From CAWAPD01 sp963783865 (GTDB lineage Bacteria > Actinomycetota > Thermoleophilia > UBA2241): a stretch of 64,000 bases of DNA. The notes below the pieces were generated by a model, which saw only the letters and a list, made by a program, of their open reading frames with translations, was not told the DNA's origin and did not search any database. The stretch is from contig CAWAPD010000001.1 in the NCBI GenBank assembly GCA_963783865.1, positions 1,216,558 to 1,280,557 of the forward strand, read 5' to 3'. The position numbers and the translations under genes were made by a program. Below are positions 54,863-62,157 of this stretch, one piece after another. Position 1 is the first letter of the stretch. Each line of letters begins with the position of its first letter.

Positions 54863-55342
54863 ATGCAGGTTCCCGACGTCTTGACGGTGCACATCAGCAC
54901 GGATCGGTCAGCCGACCTCTCCGGCATCATCGTCGTGCTCACCGTCTCATCGGGCCGCAAGAACCCCTTTCGCATCCTCATCCCCAAGACCGACGCGAGG
55001 GGCGAAGCACAGCTGAGTCGCGCCGACTTTCTCGGTCAGTTCGACGACCATCGCAACACCTTCCCCATGGACTACGACGGCGCAATCGAGAGCGCATCTT
55101 CGACGGTCGAGGTATCCCTCTTCGATCCGACCTGGTCCCTGGAGCATCGCAGCGAGGCGCTCGCCTGGCCGCTTGCCGAGCACGAACGGGGCAAGTGGTC
55201 TTCGCGTGAGCAGGAGTACGAGGCTCGCACCTCATGCCGCAACCTCCTCTTCAGCGCCCTCCCGGTGACCGTCGACCTTCGCCACACCAGCGTCGTCGAC
55301 TTGCCCGTCGAGGCTCGTGACCTTGCACCCGACTCTGCCTAA
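54863..55342 (+). CDS. Cassette 3: hypothetical 159-residue protein
   Basis: The soluble protein has a beta-rich N-terminal half (VLTVHISTDRSADLSGIIVVLTVSSGRKNPFRILIPKTDARGEAQLS), resembling a carboxypeptidase-regulatory or transthyretin-like sandwich, and a Trp/Glu-rich C-terminus (SLFDPTWSLEHRSEALAW). No family is recognised. The start at 54863 has GGAGG about 11 bp upstream. Its stop codon TAA is supplied by the CCTAAC core of the following attC. Confidence 0.6.
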   Translation: MQVPDVLTVHISTDRSADLSGIIVVLTVSSGRKNPFRILIPKTDARGEAQLSRADFLGQFDDHRNTFPMDYDGAIESASSTVEVSLFDPTWSLEHRSEALAWPLAEHERGKWSSREQEYEARTSCRNLLFSALPVTVDLRHTSVVDLPVEARDLAPDSA

Positions 55343-55425
55343 CAAGCACATCGAGCAGAGCGGCCCGCGGGCTATGATGTAGCTTCAGAGCTGCGAGCCG
55401 CCAGCTCATGTGCAACGCGTTAGGA
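55337..55425 (+). repeat. attC 3
   Basis: Cores GCCTAAC and GTTAGGA; GGCTATGATG loop subtype. The TAA in the left core ends the preceding gene. Confidence 0.9.
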
Positions 55426-55505
55426 AGAGCGAAGCTGGCGAGGTAGCCGCTCATTCGCTGTCGTTCCTTGATGGTTGGGCACGGGTTCGAGAAGGGAGCA
55501 GCCAT

Positions 55506-56069
55506 ATGCCTGCATCAAGCGTAGACATTCGGGCACGGCAGGCACCGATTCGACAGCGCTACCTCGACAATCCTGGGGGCGCGGTCAAGGTTCTGAGCGT
55601 CCATGGTGGTGAGAGCGACCTCGCGGATCCCTTGCACGTCGTCGTCTCGCCCGATTCGTTGCCGAACGTCCTCTTACGCTCCGGCGCACACCCGGCTGTC
55701 GGCGGCGACGGTGATGTGCCGTGTTCGGGCGATCTGTTGCTCGCTGCATTGGCGGCTTGCCAGGAGACGACCTTGCGCATGGTCGCCGCCAATATGGGCA
55801 TCGACCTGGAGGAGTTGGAAGTCTCGGTCGAGGCAGACTGGGACCCGCGTGGCACGCTGGCCATGGGCAAGGAGTTTCCGGTCGGTATCACGGCAATACG
55901 CGCCCACACCCGCGTTCTCGTGCGAGGCGATGAACGCGACGAACGAGCCAATCGTTTGCTGCGGAGTGCCGAACGCTACTGCGTCATCCTGCAGACGCTC
56001 CAATCGGGCGTCCCCGTCGAGTCGACCTTCGATTTGGAGAGCCGCCCAGCGAGCCCGCCGGTTGCCTAG
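55506..56069 (+). CDS. Cassette 4: OsmC/Ohr-family protein
   Basis: This 187-residue OsmC-fold protein has SGDLLLAALAACQETTLRMVAANMGIDLEELEVSVEADWDPRGTL and a later ERYCVILQTL. The two conserved cysteines (in AACQET and RYCVI) fit thiol peroxidases that reduce organic hydroperoxides. GGGAG precedes the ATG at 55506. A longer form from 55410 would start inside the attC and is less likely. As a cassette gene it could give a mobile oxidative-stress trait. Confidence 0.85.
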   Translation: MPASSVDIRARQAPIRQRYLDNPGGAVKVLSVHGGESDLADPLHVVVSPDSLPNVLLRSGAHPAVGGDGDVPCSGDLLLAALAACQETTLRMVAANMGIDLEELEVSVEADWDPRGTLAMGKEFPVGITAIRAHTRVLVRGDERDERANRLLRSAERYCVILQTLQSGVPVESTFDLESRPASPPVA

Positions 56070-56097
56070 AGTTCTGCGGTCGCCTGTCGGCGTGCCT

Positions 56098-56184
56098 TCC
56101 TAACAAGCACATCGAGCAGGCTCGCAGTAGGGTTGCGCCAGAGATGAGCGGCGGTCCGACCTGCTCATGTGCAACACGTTCGGC
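56098..56184 (+). repeat. attC 4
   Basis: Cores TCCTAAC and GTTCGGC; GGCTCGCAGTAGGGTTG subtype. Its interior is the same as that of attC 12. Confidence 0.88.
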
Positions 56185-56231
56185 GCACGCCACCCGCAGG
56201 GCTCCTCGATACGGCCACCATCCACGGGGCG

Positions 56232-56259
56232 TTGCCTTTCCAGCCGCAGCGGTTATACT
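56232..56259 (+). promoter_or_regulatory. Cassette-borne promoter of mazEF copy 1
   Basis: TTGCCT (56232-56237) and TATACT (56254-56259) are separated by 16 bp, 6 bp before the antitoxin ATG. The same promoter is conserved in copy 2 at 62778-62805. Confidence 0.6.
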
Positions 56260-56265
56260 CCCGGT

Positions 56266-56502
56266 ATGAAGACCGCGATCTCCATCCCTGACGACCTCTT
56301 CGCCGACGCGGAGCGGCTCGCCCAGGCTCTCCACAAGTCGCGTAGCCGGCTCTTCGGGGACGCCCTCCGGGAGTACGTCGCCCGCCACTCGGCCGACGAG
56401 GTCACCGAGGCGCTCGACCGGGTCTGGGCCGACACGACCTCTTCGGGTAGCGACTTCGCCGCACGCGCCGCCCGTCGCACGCTTCATCAGGCCGACTGGT
56501 GA
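56266..56502 (+). CDS. Cassette 5: ribbon-helix-helix antitoxin (MazE-like), copy 1
   Basis: This 78-residue protein starts MKTAISIPDDLFADAERLA, a typical ribbon-helix-helix DNA-binding strand, and ends in a disordered toxin-neutralising tail. It pairs with the MazF toxin whose GTG overlaps its TGA. It probably represses its own promoter. Protein sequence is the same as copy 2 at 62812; five synonymous changes lie in the first about 60 bp only. Confidence 0.88.
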   Translation: MKTAISIPDDLFADAERLAQALHKSRSRLFGDALREYVARHSADEVTEALDRVWADTTSSGSDFAARAARRTLHQADW

Positions 56503-56840
56503 TCTCGCAGGGCGAGGTCTGGTGGGCGGACCTCGGCGAGCCCGCCGGCTCGGAGCCCGGCTTTCGGCGTCCCGTGGTCGTCGTCCAGGGCGAGGCGTTC
56601 AATCGCAGCCGCATCGCCACCGTGGTGTGCGTCGCCCTGACCAGCAACCTGCGCTGGGCCGAGGCTCCCGGCAACGTGGCACTCGAGGCCGGCCTCACCG
56701 GCCTGCCCAAGGACTCGGTGGCCAACGTCTCCCAGATCGTCACCTTGGACCGCGGCGCACTGACCGAGCGCGTCGGAGCGCTGCCGGCCGACAAGCTCGA
56801 GCTGCTGCTCCTCGGCATCGACATCGTGCTCGGCCGTTGA
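56499..56840 (+). CDS. mazF: Cassette 5: MazF/PemK-family endoribonuclease toxin, copy 1
   Basis: This 113-residue toxin has the hallmark start GEVWWADLGEPAGSEPGFRRPVVVVQ, the TSNLRWA loop and a VSQIVTLDRGAL C-terminal strand. MazF toxins cut mRNA at short motifs and are held by the preceding antitoxin. The GTG start overlaps the antitoxin stop. Such pairs are frequent in cassette arrays and may stabilise them. Confidence 0.92.
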   Translation: MISQGEVWWADLGEPAGSEPGFRRPVVVVQGEAFNRSRIATVVCVALTSNLRWAEAPGNVALEAGLTGLPKDSVANVSQIVTLDRGALTERVGALPADKLELLLLGIDIVLGR

Positions 56841-56846
56841 GGCGGC

Positions 56847-56942
56847 GCCGAACAAGCACATCGAGCAGACAGGCCCCGCAGGTATGATGCTGCTTCGTTG
56901 AGCCGCTGCGATGGCCTGCAGCTCATGTGCGACACGTTAGGT
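56847..56942 (+). repeat. attC 5
   Basis: Cores GCCGAAC and GTTAGGT; GGTATGATG loop subtype. Longer than attC 16, which follows the second mazEF copy. Confidence 0.88.
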
Positions 56943-56949
56943 AGGGCCA

Positions 56950-57321
56950 ATGAACGAATGGCGCCATGACCCGATGGTGACCACGTCCCGTCCGGCGCTG
57001 CGTCCATGAACGACCGGCTCGAGCCGGCTCGCCCCGCCTTCACTCACGCGGCTGCATCGACCGTGGAGGCGCAACGCGCATTCACCTGCTTGCCTGGTCA
57101 GTCGGCGTCTTCGCAGCGCTCATCGTCGGCGCTGCAGCTGAGCCTGCCAGGCGCGCTTGTCACCGCTAGTCGCATGTGGGCTGTGGTCGTGGCCGGGCTT
57201 CTGGCATTCGCGGCGCGGCGACGCCCTTCTCTACCGTGTGGCAGCAGTCGAGCCGGGAACGTCGACCGGCCCTGGATGCGTAGCCGATCAAGCGCCGCAG
57301 CGAGCACGGTGGCCTACCTAA
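56950..57321 (+). pseudogene. Cassette 6: probable small membrane protein with frameshifts
   Basis: No single frame gives a convincing gene. Pieces HLLAWSVGVFAALIVGAAA, LVTASRMWAVVVAGLLAFAARRR and GDALLYRVAAVEPGTSTGPG in different frames would make two TM helices and a short tail ending at the TAA of the attC core. The longest intact frame is 57006-57356, but it is Arg/Ser-rich and looks like a shadow. Start is uncertain. Confidence 0.4.
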
Positions 57322-57405
57322 CAAGCACATCGAGCAGAGCGGCCCGCGGGCTATGATGAGCTTCAGAGCTGAGCGAGCCGCCAGCTCATGTGCAACACGT
57401 TGGGC
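57316..57405 (+). repeat. attC 6
   Basis: Cores ACCTAAC and GTTGGGC; GGCTATGATG loop subtype, similar to attC 3. Confidence 0.9.
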
Positions 57406-57483
57406 GGAGTCCGTCAGGGTAGCCGCTTGGCGAACTCGCCCGACGCCCGCAGCGTCTCCTTAGCGAGTCCCGAGAGAGGCGTC

Positions 57484-57885
57484 ATGAGACGTTCAGCGCT
57501 GATCGCATCCACCATCCTGCTGGTCTTCCTTCTCGGCCTTGCCGCCTGCGGTGGCGCGGCCAAGTCGGGGGTTCGCGGCACGGCGACGATAGGCGGCGGA
57601 CCGGTGAGCGCCAGCTACCCACCGCATACATGGCCGGATCGGGCTCTTGTGATCGTCCACCGTGGTGATGCCGCCGGGTCGGTTGTCGCCAAGGTCCAAC
57701 CCGACACGTCGGGTGCCTTTGCGGTCGACCTCGCCCCCGGCACATACACGCTCGTTCAGTGGGGTCCAGGCTCGGTTCCAGCCAGCACCTCGGTCCTGAA
57801 CGCACCCTCGGCTCCGGTCGCCCGGACCGTCACCGTCAAGCCGGGGACCTACGTCGTGGTCAGCCTCGAGGCGTCGGTCCCGTGA
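57484..57885 (+). CDS. Cassette 7: lipoprotein with transthyretin/Cna-B-like beta domain
   Basis: This 133-residue protein has a lipobox (FLLGLAAC) and a mature domain with ALVIVHRGDAAGSVVAKVQPDTSGAFAVDLAPGTYTL, a pattern of prealbumin-like or carboxypeptidase-regulatory folds. It is probably anchored to the outer face of the membrane. The ATG at 57484 has GAGAGG upstream. Function is unknown. Confidence 0.75.
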   Translation: MRRSALIASTILLVFLLGLAACGGAAKSGVRGTATIGGGPVSASYPPHTWPDRALVIVHRGDAAGSVVAKVQPDTSGAFAVDLAPGTYTLVQWGPGSVPASTSVLNAPSAPVARTVTVKPGTYVVVSLEASVP

Positions 57886-57907
57886 GGAGTTGGGCAGCAC
57901 AGGACCC

Positions 57908-58000
57908 GCCCAACAAGCAGTTCGAGCAGACGCCGCCGGGCGTAAGCTTCGCTCGGCAGCGCAGCCAAGGCGGCGCTGCTCAACTGCGACAACGTTAGGC
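57908..58000 (+). repeat. attC 7
   Basis: Cores GCCCAAC and GTTAGGC; AGCAGTTCGAGCAG subtype. Has GACAACG rather than GACACG just before the right core. Confidence 0.9.
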
Positions 58001-58010
58001 ACGGCAGGTC

Positions 58011-58436
58011 GTGGCGTCAGCCAAGGACATGTTCAGCGGAAGCCCGATGTTCTACCTGAGTCACGCCAGACGAACTCGTCGACCTCGACGACTGGGCGAG
58101 TGGCTTTCCGCTTTGCTCACTGGTCCGTGTCGCGTCGAGGAGCTCGACGGTCGGCTTGCGCTGATCGAGGAGCGTCAACTCGTTGAGGTTCTCGATCGCG
58201 GCATGAAGGTCGAGGTGTACTCCGATGAACACGCCCCGCCACACTTCCACGTCAAGTCGCCGACCATCGACGCAAGCTTCGCAATCAACGACTGCAAGGT
58301 GCTGCGTGGCGAAGTGTCTGGCGCCAGCCTCCGAACGATTCGCTACTGGCACCAGCACGCCAAGCCCAAGCTCGTCGAGGTCTGGAACTCCACTCGCCCT
58401 GGCGACTGTGAGGTTGGGGTCTTTGGGCGTGCCTAA
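58011..58436 (+). CDS. Cassette 8: DUF4160 domain protein, copy 1
   Basis: This 141-residue protein ends in a DUF4160 domain (MKVEVYSDEHAPPHFHVKSPTIDASFAINDCKVLRGE, TIRYWHQHAKPKLVEVWN), often found beside DUF2442 in toxin-antitoxin-like pairs. The basic stretch ARRTRRPRRLGEW near residue 20 probably arises from compensating base errors: the second copy reads HDELVDLDDWAEW there. The stop TAA is shared with the attC core. Confidence 0.75.
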   Translation: MASAKDMFSGSPMFYLSHARRTRRPRRLGEWLSALLTGPCRVEELDGRLALIEERQLVEVLDRGMKVEVYSDEHAPPHFHVKSPTIDASFAINDCKVLRGEVSGASLRTIRYWHQHAKPKLVEVWNSTRPGDCEVGVFGRA

Positions 58437-58520
58437 CAAGCACATCGAGCAGACCGGCCCGAGGGCTATGATGCGACTCATAGGGCTGCCAGCCGGCAGC
58501 TCATGTGCGACACGTTAGGC
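58431..58520 (+). repeat. attC 8
   Basis: Cores GCCTAAC and GTTAGGC; GGCTATGATG loop subtype. Confidence 0.92.
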
Positions 58521-58537
58521 GGACAGGGGGGCCAGCG

Positions 58538-58954
58538 TTGGAGCCAACCAGACGCGCCATCGCAGACCGCCCGCCACATCGGCACGGCGAGTGGCTTCTC
58601 CTCGTCGCTATCGTGCTGGTGCTTGGGGCCGTCGTCATACTCATCGCCTGCGGCGGTACTCCGCCGATCGCCGAGAAGGCCGTCGGTTGGTGGCAGGAGG
58701 TCGGCACCACCAAGGCCTTCACCATGCACGTCACCTCGACCGGTCCCTACCGCTACAGCATTGTCTACCGCCGACACTTCCTCGTGCCCTTCGACGCACG
58801 ACGGGTCGATGACAAGCTGGTCGTCGTGGACATGAGCGAGGTCATGCTCACGGTGACCTACGACGCCAAGACCGACCAACTCACCGCCGTGGGACTCGAC
58901 CGGCGTCCGATCACGCTGCGTCGCATCCCGGCACCGTCGGCGTCAGCACCATGA
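58538..58954 (+). CDS. Cassette 9: membrane-anchored or lipoprotein of unknown function
   Basis: This 138-residue protein, read from TTG 58538 with AGGGGGG upstream, has a basic N-terminus, one hydrophobic helix (WLLLVAIVLVLGAVVILIAC) with a possible lipobox, and a beta-rich extracytoplasmic domain (AFTMHVTSTGPYRYSIVYRRHF). No family is recognised. Confidence 0.65.
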   Translation: MEPTRRAIADRPPHRHGEWLLLVAIVLVLGAVVILIACGGTPPIAEKAVGWWQEVGTTKAFTMHVTSTGPYRYSIVYRRHFLVPFDARRVDDKLVVVDMSEVMLTVTYDAKTDQLTAVGLDRRPITLRRIPAPSASAP

Positions 58955-58988
58955 AGGTTCCAGGGCAGCAGTCCCGCCAGGGTCTGCC

Positions 58989-59075
58989 GCCTAACAAGCA
59001 CATCGAGCAGGCTCGCAGTAGGGTTGTGCGAACAATGAGCGGCGGCCCGAGCTGCTCATGTGCGACACGTTAGGC
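58989..59075 (+). repeat. attC 9
   Basis: Cores GCCTAAC and GTTAGGC; GGCTCGCAGTAGGGTTG subtype. Confidence 0.92.
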
Positions 59076-59098
59076 AGGGTCTTGGAGGGGGGTGGAAC

Positions 59099-59764
59099 AT
59101 GCAGGCAACCGATTTCATTCGGCGCGCTGACGAGGTGCTCGCACTCGGACAGGCGGCCCTAGGCACCCGGCACGGGACGAACATGGGGTTCATGGTGAAG
59201 CCCGAGCCCTTCGGCGCATTCCGGTCCTCGGCGCTCAGCTTCCTCTCGAACGTGTTCGGCGCGTCGCATCCCTACTGCACGGACTTCGACTCTAGCGTCA
59301 GCAAACCGTACGCGTCTCAAGTCGAGGCAGGTGTTGGGATCGTCACGGCAGCACGCAGCGAACTGGCAGGTGGATGGCTTCAAACTACTCGCGGCTTGGT
59401 ATCTGCCGAGATATTCGCGGATTTCCTAGAGATGGCAGAGCATCTGCTCGCTGAGAAGTACAAGGATGCCGCTGCCGTAATCGCTGGCAGTGCGCTTGAG
59501 GAACATTTGCGGCAACTGGCTACTGCCGCGAAGGTGTCGACTACCCGCACGAAGGATGGCGTTGACGTGCCGCTGAAAGCGGATGCCCTCAACGCGGACC
59601 TCGCGAAGGCCGGCGCCTACTCGAAGCTGGAGCAGAAGTCCATCACCGCGTGGCTTGACTTGCGCAACAAGGCGGCTCACGGCCAATACGACGAGTACGG
59701 CCAGGACCAGGTTGCCCTCATGGTTGAGGGCGTCCGGCAATTCATCTCTCGCGTCCCTGCGTAA
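59099..59764 (+). CDS. Cassette 10: HEPN-like domain protein
   Basis: This 221-residue helical protein has a C-terminal segment YKDAAAVIAGSALEEHLRQLA and LDLRNKAAHGQYDEYGQDQVALMVEGVRQFI. RNKAAH matches the HEPN R-x4-6-H motif that forms the catalytic site of many toxin and defence ribonucleases, although non-catalytic HEPN proteins also exist. The N-terminal about 100 residues have no recognised fold. No partner antitoxin is in the cassette. GAGGGGGG precedes the ATG. Confidence 0.65.
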   Translation: MQATDFIRRADEVLALGQAALGTRHGTNMGFMVKPEPFGAFRSSALSFLSNVFGASHPYCTDFDSSVSKPYASQVEAGVGIVTAARSELAGGWLQTTRGLVSAEIFADFLEMAEHLLAEKYKDAAAVIAGSALEEHLRQLATAAKVSTTRTKDGVDVPLKADALNADLAKAGAYSKLEQKSITAWLDLRNKAAHGQYDEYGQDQVALMVEGVRQFISRVPA

Positions 59765-59781
59765 TGGCCCATGTTGAACCT

Positions 59782-59871
59782 GCCTAACAAGCAGTTCGAG
59801 CAGACCGGCCACCAGGCTGTGCTAGGGTCCAACCGCAGCCGGGCCGGCTGCTCAACTGCGACACGTTAGGT
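59782..59871 (+). repeat. attC 10
   Basis: Cores GCCTAAC and GTTAGGT; AGCAGTTCGAGCAG subtype. The right core ends in GTG, the start of the next gene. Confidence 0.92.
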
Positions 59872-60291
59872 GTGGCTGCCCCGACCTGAGTGGGGGTACG
59901 AGGCCGTGTACGGAGTGCCATCCGATCTGAATCTCGAGCGCTTCGTCGGCACCACGCTCGTTGAGCTCTGCCTGGGCCAGTACCAAGCGCAGTTCCACTT
60001 CCACGCCCTCGACTCCGGCTGGCTTGATGAGGGCGAGACCCTGGAGGTCTCCGTCGCAGGCGGCTGGGAGTTGTGCGACGCCTCGGGTGAGGTACGGCTC
60101 GCGGTGAGCGGGGCGTGGGCGGCGCGGCTCACGTCCTCTACCACCTGATCGGGGGCTCCATCGCCGCGACCGACCTCGACCCGCCGGGCTCCTTCGCCCT
60201 GCACTTCGACGACGGCCACCAGCTGCGCATCTTCGACGACTCCGAAGACCAAGAGTCGTTTTCGATCCAGCCGGGCGACGTCTTTGTCTAG
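59870..60291 (+). CDS. Cassette 11: DUF6188-like protein, copy 1 (frameshifted)
   Basis: The sequence matches copy 2 (63484-63906), but one base is missing near 60093 (GAGGTACGG versus GAGGTGACGG), so translation would stop early at about residue 92. The intact form is about 140 residues with NLERFVGTTLVELCLGQYQAQFHFH and ALHFDDGHQLRIFDDSEDQESFSIQ, a pattern of DUF6188. The GTG start is created by the R core plus next base (GTTAGGTG). An internal GTG at about 59906 is an alternative. Confidence 0.7.
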
Positions 60292-60300
60292 CCGAAGCAC

Positions 60301-60389
60301 ACCTAACAAGCACATCGAGCAGACCGGCCCGAGGGCTATGATGCGGGCGCAGGGCTGCCAGCCGGCAGCTCATGTGCGACACGTTAGGT
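60301..60389 (+). repeat. attC 11
   Basis: Cores ACCTAAC and GTTAGGT; GGCTATGATG loop subtype. Confidence 0.92.
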
Positions 60390-60459
60390 GCAGCAGTCTC
60401 TCCCTCCCCGCTGACCCAGCCGCGTAGTATCCTTCGCGCTAGGTCTTCAGGAGGTCGCC

Positions 60460-60672
60460 TTGTCTGTCCATTTCCGCATCGAGCTTGAGCAGGAGACCGA
60501 CGGTCGCTGGATCGCCGAGGTCGTCGAGCTGCCCGGCGTGCTGGCCTACGGTGCCTCGCAAGACGAGGCTGTCGCGCTCGTCCAGGCGCTTGCTCTGCGT
60601 GTCGTCGCCGACCGCCTCGAGCACGACGAGGCCGGCCGCGAGTACCTGGACATCTCCTTCAAGGCCGCGTGA
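60460..60672 (+). CDS. hicB: Cassette 12: HicB-family antitoxin
   Basis: This 70-residue protein has the partial RNase H fold of HicB (FRIELEQETDGRWIAEVVELPGVLAYGASQDEAVALVQALALRVVAD). AGGAGG precedes the TTG start. It precedes and overlaps the HicA toxin (GTGA), an order where antitoxin comes first. The short C-terminus leaves little room for a DNA-binding domain, so autoregulation may be through the pair. Confidence 0.88.
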   Translation: MSVHFRIELEQETDGRWIAEVVELPGVLAYGASQDEAVALVQALALRVVADRLEHDEAGREYLDISFKAA

Positions 60673-60884
60673 GCGACTGGCCGTCCACTCGCGCTCGCGC
60701 GGTGCTGGCGGCCCTCCTGTCCATCGGCTGGACGGTCAAGCGCCAGACCGGCTCGCACAAGGTCCTCTCCCATCCCGAACGGCCCGACTACGTCTTCGCC
60801 TTCCATGACCGTGATGAGATCGGTCCTCGCATGCTGGCCCGCATCGCCAAGCACACCGGCCTGCGGCCCGAGGATCTGAAGTGA
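60669..60884 (+). CDS. hicA: Cassette 12: HicA-family mRNA interferase toxin
   Basis: This 71-residue dsRBD-fold toxin carries WTVKRQTGSHKVLSHPERPDYVFAFHD with the catalytic His in GSHKV, and a C-terminal RMLARIAKHTGL helix. HicA blocks translation by binding and cutting mRNA. The GTG start overlaps the hicB stop. Confidence 0.88.
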   Translation: MSDWPSTRARAVLAALLSIGWTVKRQTGSHKVLSHPERPDYVFAFHDRDEIGPRMLARIAKHTGLRPEDLK

Positions 60885-60888
60885 GCGC

Positions 60889-60975
60889 ACCTAACAAGCA
60901 CATCGAGCAGGCTCGCAGTAGGGTTGCGCCAGAGATGAGCGGCGGTCCGACCTGCTCATGTGCGACACGTTAGGC
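60889..60975 (+). repeat. attC 12
   Basis: Cores ACCTAAC and GTTAGGC; GGCTCGCAGTAGGGTTG subtype. The right core is followed by CTAAC, giving the palindrome GTTAGGCCTAAC (60969-60980). Confidence 0.92.
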
Positions 60976-60989
60976 CTAACTTCCCACTG

Positions 60990-61026
60990 TTGACTTGGGC
61001 TCCAACCGGGGTACGCTATAGCGTAC
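60990..61026 (+). promoter_or_regulatory. Promoter and palindromic operator of yefM-yoeB-like cassette
   Basis: TTGACT (60990-60995) is a good -35. The 16-bp perfect palindrome GTACGCTATAGCGTAC (61011-61026) covers the -10 region and is a likely binding site for the antitoxin (core GTAC...GTAC as in Phd/YefM operators). Confidence 0.7.
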
Positions 61027-61046
61027 GGTTCTTCGGAGGCCGCGCC

Positions 61047-61289
61047 ATGACCACCATCACCGCCACAGAGGCACGCAAGATCCTCTACCGTCTGCTCGAC
61101 GAGGTGTCACGGTCCCACGAGCCGGTGGAGATCACCGGCAGGCGCGGCAACGCCGTGCTGGTGAGCGAGGACGACTGGCGGGCGGTACAGGAGACGCTGC
61201 ATCTGCTCTCCATCCCCGGCATGCGCGAGTCGATCGTCGAGGGCATGGCGACGCCGGTCGAGGAGCTTGAAGAGAAGCTCGACTGGTGA
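61047..61289 (+). CDS. Cassette 13: Phd/YefM-family antitoxin
   Basis: This 80-residue protein has the YefM-type DNA-binding N-terminus (TTITATEARKILYRLLDEVSRSHEPVEITGRRGNAVLVSEDDW) and a flexible C-terminal tail rich in Glu. It neutralises the toxin encoded by the overlapping gene and probably binds the upstream palindrome. GGAGG is 9 bp before the ATG. Confidence 0.9.
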   Translation: MTTITATEARKILYRLLDEVSRSHEPVEITGRRGNAVLVSEDDWRAVQETLHLLSIPGMRESIVEGMATPVEELEEKLDW

Positions 61290-61549
61290 GCTGGCGGCTG
61301 CTCTACACGAAGCAGGCTCAGAAGGACGCCAAGCGTCTCACCGCGTCGGCCCTCAAACCCAAGGCGCAGGAGCTGCTCGACATCTTGGCCGAAGATCCGT
61401 TCCGCTCCCCACCGCCGTTCGAGAAGCTGGTCGGCGACCTGCAGGGCGCCTACTCGCGGCGCATCAACATCCAGCATCGCCTTGTCTACCAGGTCCTCGA
61501 GGGCGAACATGTCGTGAAGGTGCTCAGGATGTGGACGCACTACGAGTAG
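61286..61549 (+). CDS. Cassette 13: YoeB/Txe-family RelE-fold toxin
   Basis: This 87-residue ribosome-dependent mRNA interferase has YSRRINIQHRLVYQVLEGEHVVKVLRMWTHYE, the C-terminal core of YoeB with Arg, His and Tyr residues of the active site. GTG start overlaps the antitoxin stop (GTGA). The final residues HYE replace the usual HY end. Confidence 0.9.
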   Translation: MSWRLLYTKQAQKDAKRLTASALKPKAQELLDILAEDPFRSPPPFEKLVGDLQGAYSRRINIQHRLVYQVLEGEHVVKVLRMWTHYE

Positions 61550-61636
61550 GCCTAACAAGCACATCGAGCAGGCTCGCTCTAGGGCTGCTCAAGACCGGCA
61601 CGTGAGCCCGAGCTGCTCATGTGCACCACGTTAGGC
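61550..61636 (+). repeat. attC 13
   Basis: Cores GCCTAAC and GTTAGGC; GGCTCGC subtype with a diverged loop. Confidence 0.9.
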
Positions 61637-61644
61637 ACAGTCTT

Positions 61645-62157
61645 GTGAGCGCCGCGTCCAGCAATCGTCACCGGCTCCGAGCACTGGCTCTCTGGAGGCT
61701 GCTGGCGGCCAGCGGTTCGGCGACCGCCTTCTTGTCAGCCGTGCTCGTCTTCTTCTGGGGGCGGGCGTGGGCCGCCGACTACACGGACTGGAACTGGCAC
61801 GCGTCCAACCCGACGCTGACCACAGCGGCGGTATGGCTTCTCGCTGCCGCCATCGCGTTGGTGGTCGCCTGCAATCGCAAACCTGCGCGAAAGTGGATCC
61901 ATGTCCTGGTCGCGGGCGCCATTTTGGGCTATGTGGGCGTCGCCCTTCTCGGCAATGGCGGCGTCACTGATCCGTCCTGGCTCGCCGAGTCCGACAAACA
62001 TGCCCGGCTGGCACTCACGTGGTCATTGTCGGCGCTGCAGATGGTCATTGCAGGCGTTCTTGTCGAGCGAGCTTGTCGCCCTCGTGAACCAGCCAACGAT
62101 TCCGGGCAGGACGTGCCTAACAAGCACATCGAGCAGACCGGTCCCCGAGAGCTATGA
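61645..62157 (+). CDS. Cassette 14: integral membrane protein, reads into attC
   Basis: This 170-residue protein has four TM helices (LLAASGSATAFLSAVLVFFWG; AAVWLLAAAIALVVAC; IHVLVAGAILGYVGVALLG; LTWSLSALQMVIAGVLV). The GTG at 61645 lies 8 bp after the right core. The frame passes through the attC left core and adds NKHIEQTGPREL before a TGA at 62155-62157. A base error would instead end it at the TAA of the core. Function unknown. Confidence 0.65.
   Translation: MSAASSNRHRLRALALWRLLAASGSATAFLSAVLVFFWGRAWAADYTDWNWHASNPTLTTAAVWLLAAAIALVVACNRKPARKWIHVLVAGAILGYVGVALLGNGGVTDPSWLAESDKHARLALTWSLSALQMVIAGVLVERACRPREPANDSGQDVPNKHIEQTGPREL

Noticed and set aside
57006..57356. Intact 116-codon gene in cassette 6
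   Set aside because: The composition is Ser/Arg-rich and the frame continues into the attC loop, whereas better membrane-helix segments lie in other frames.
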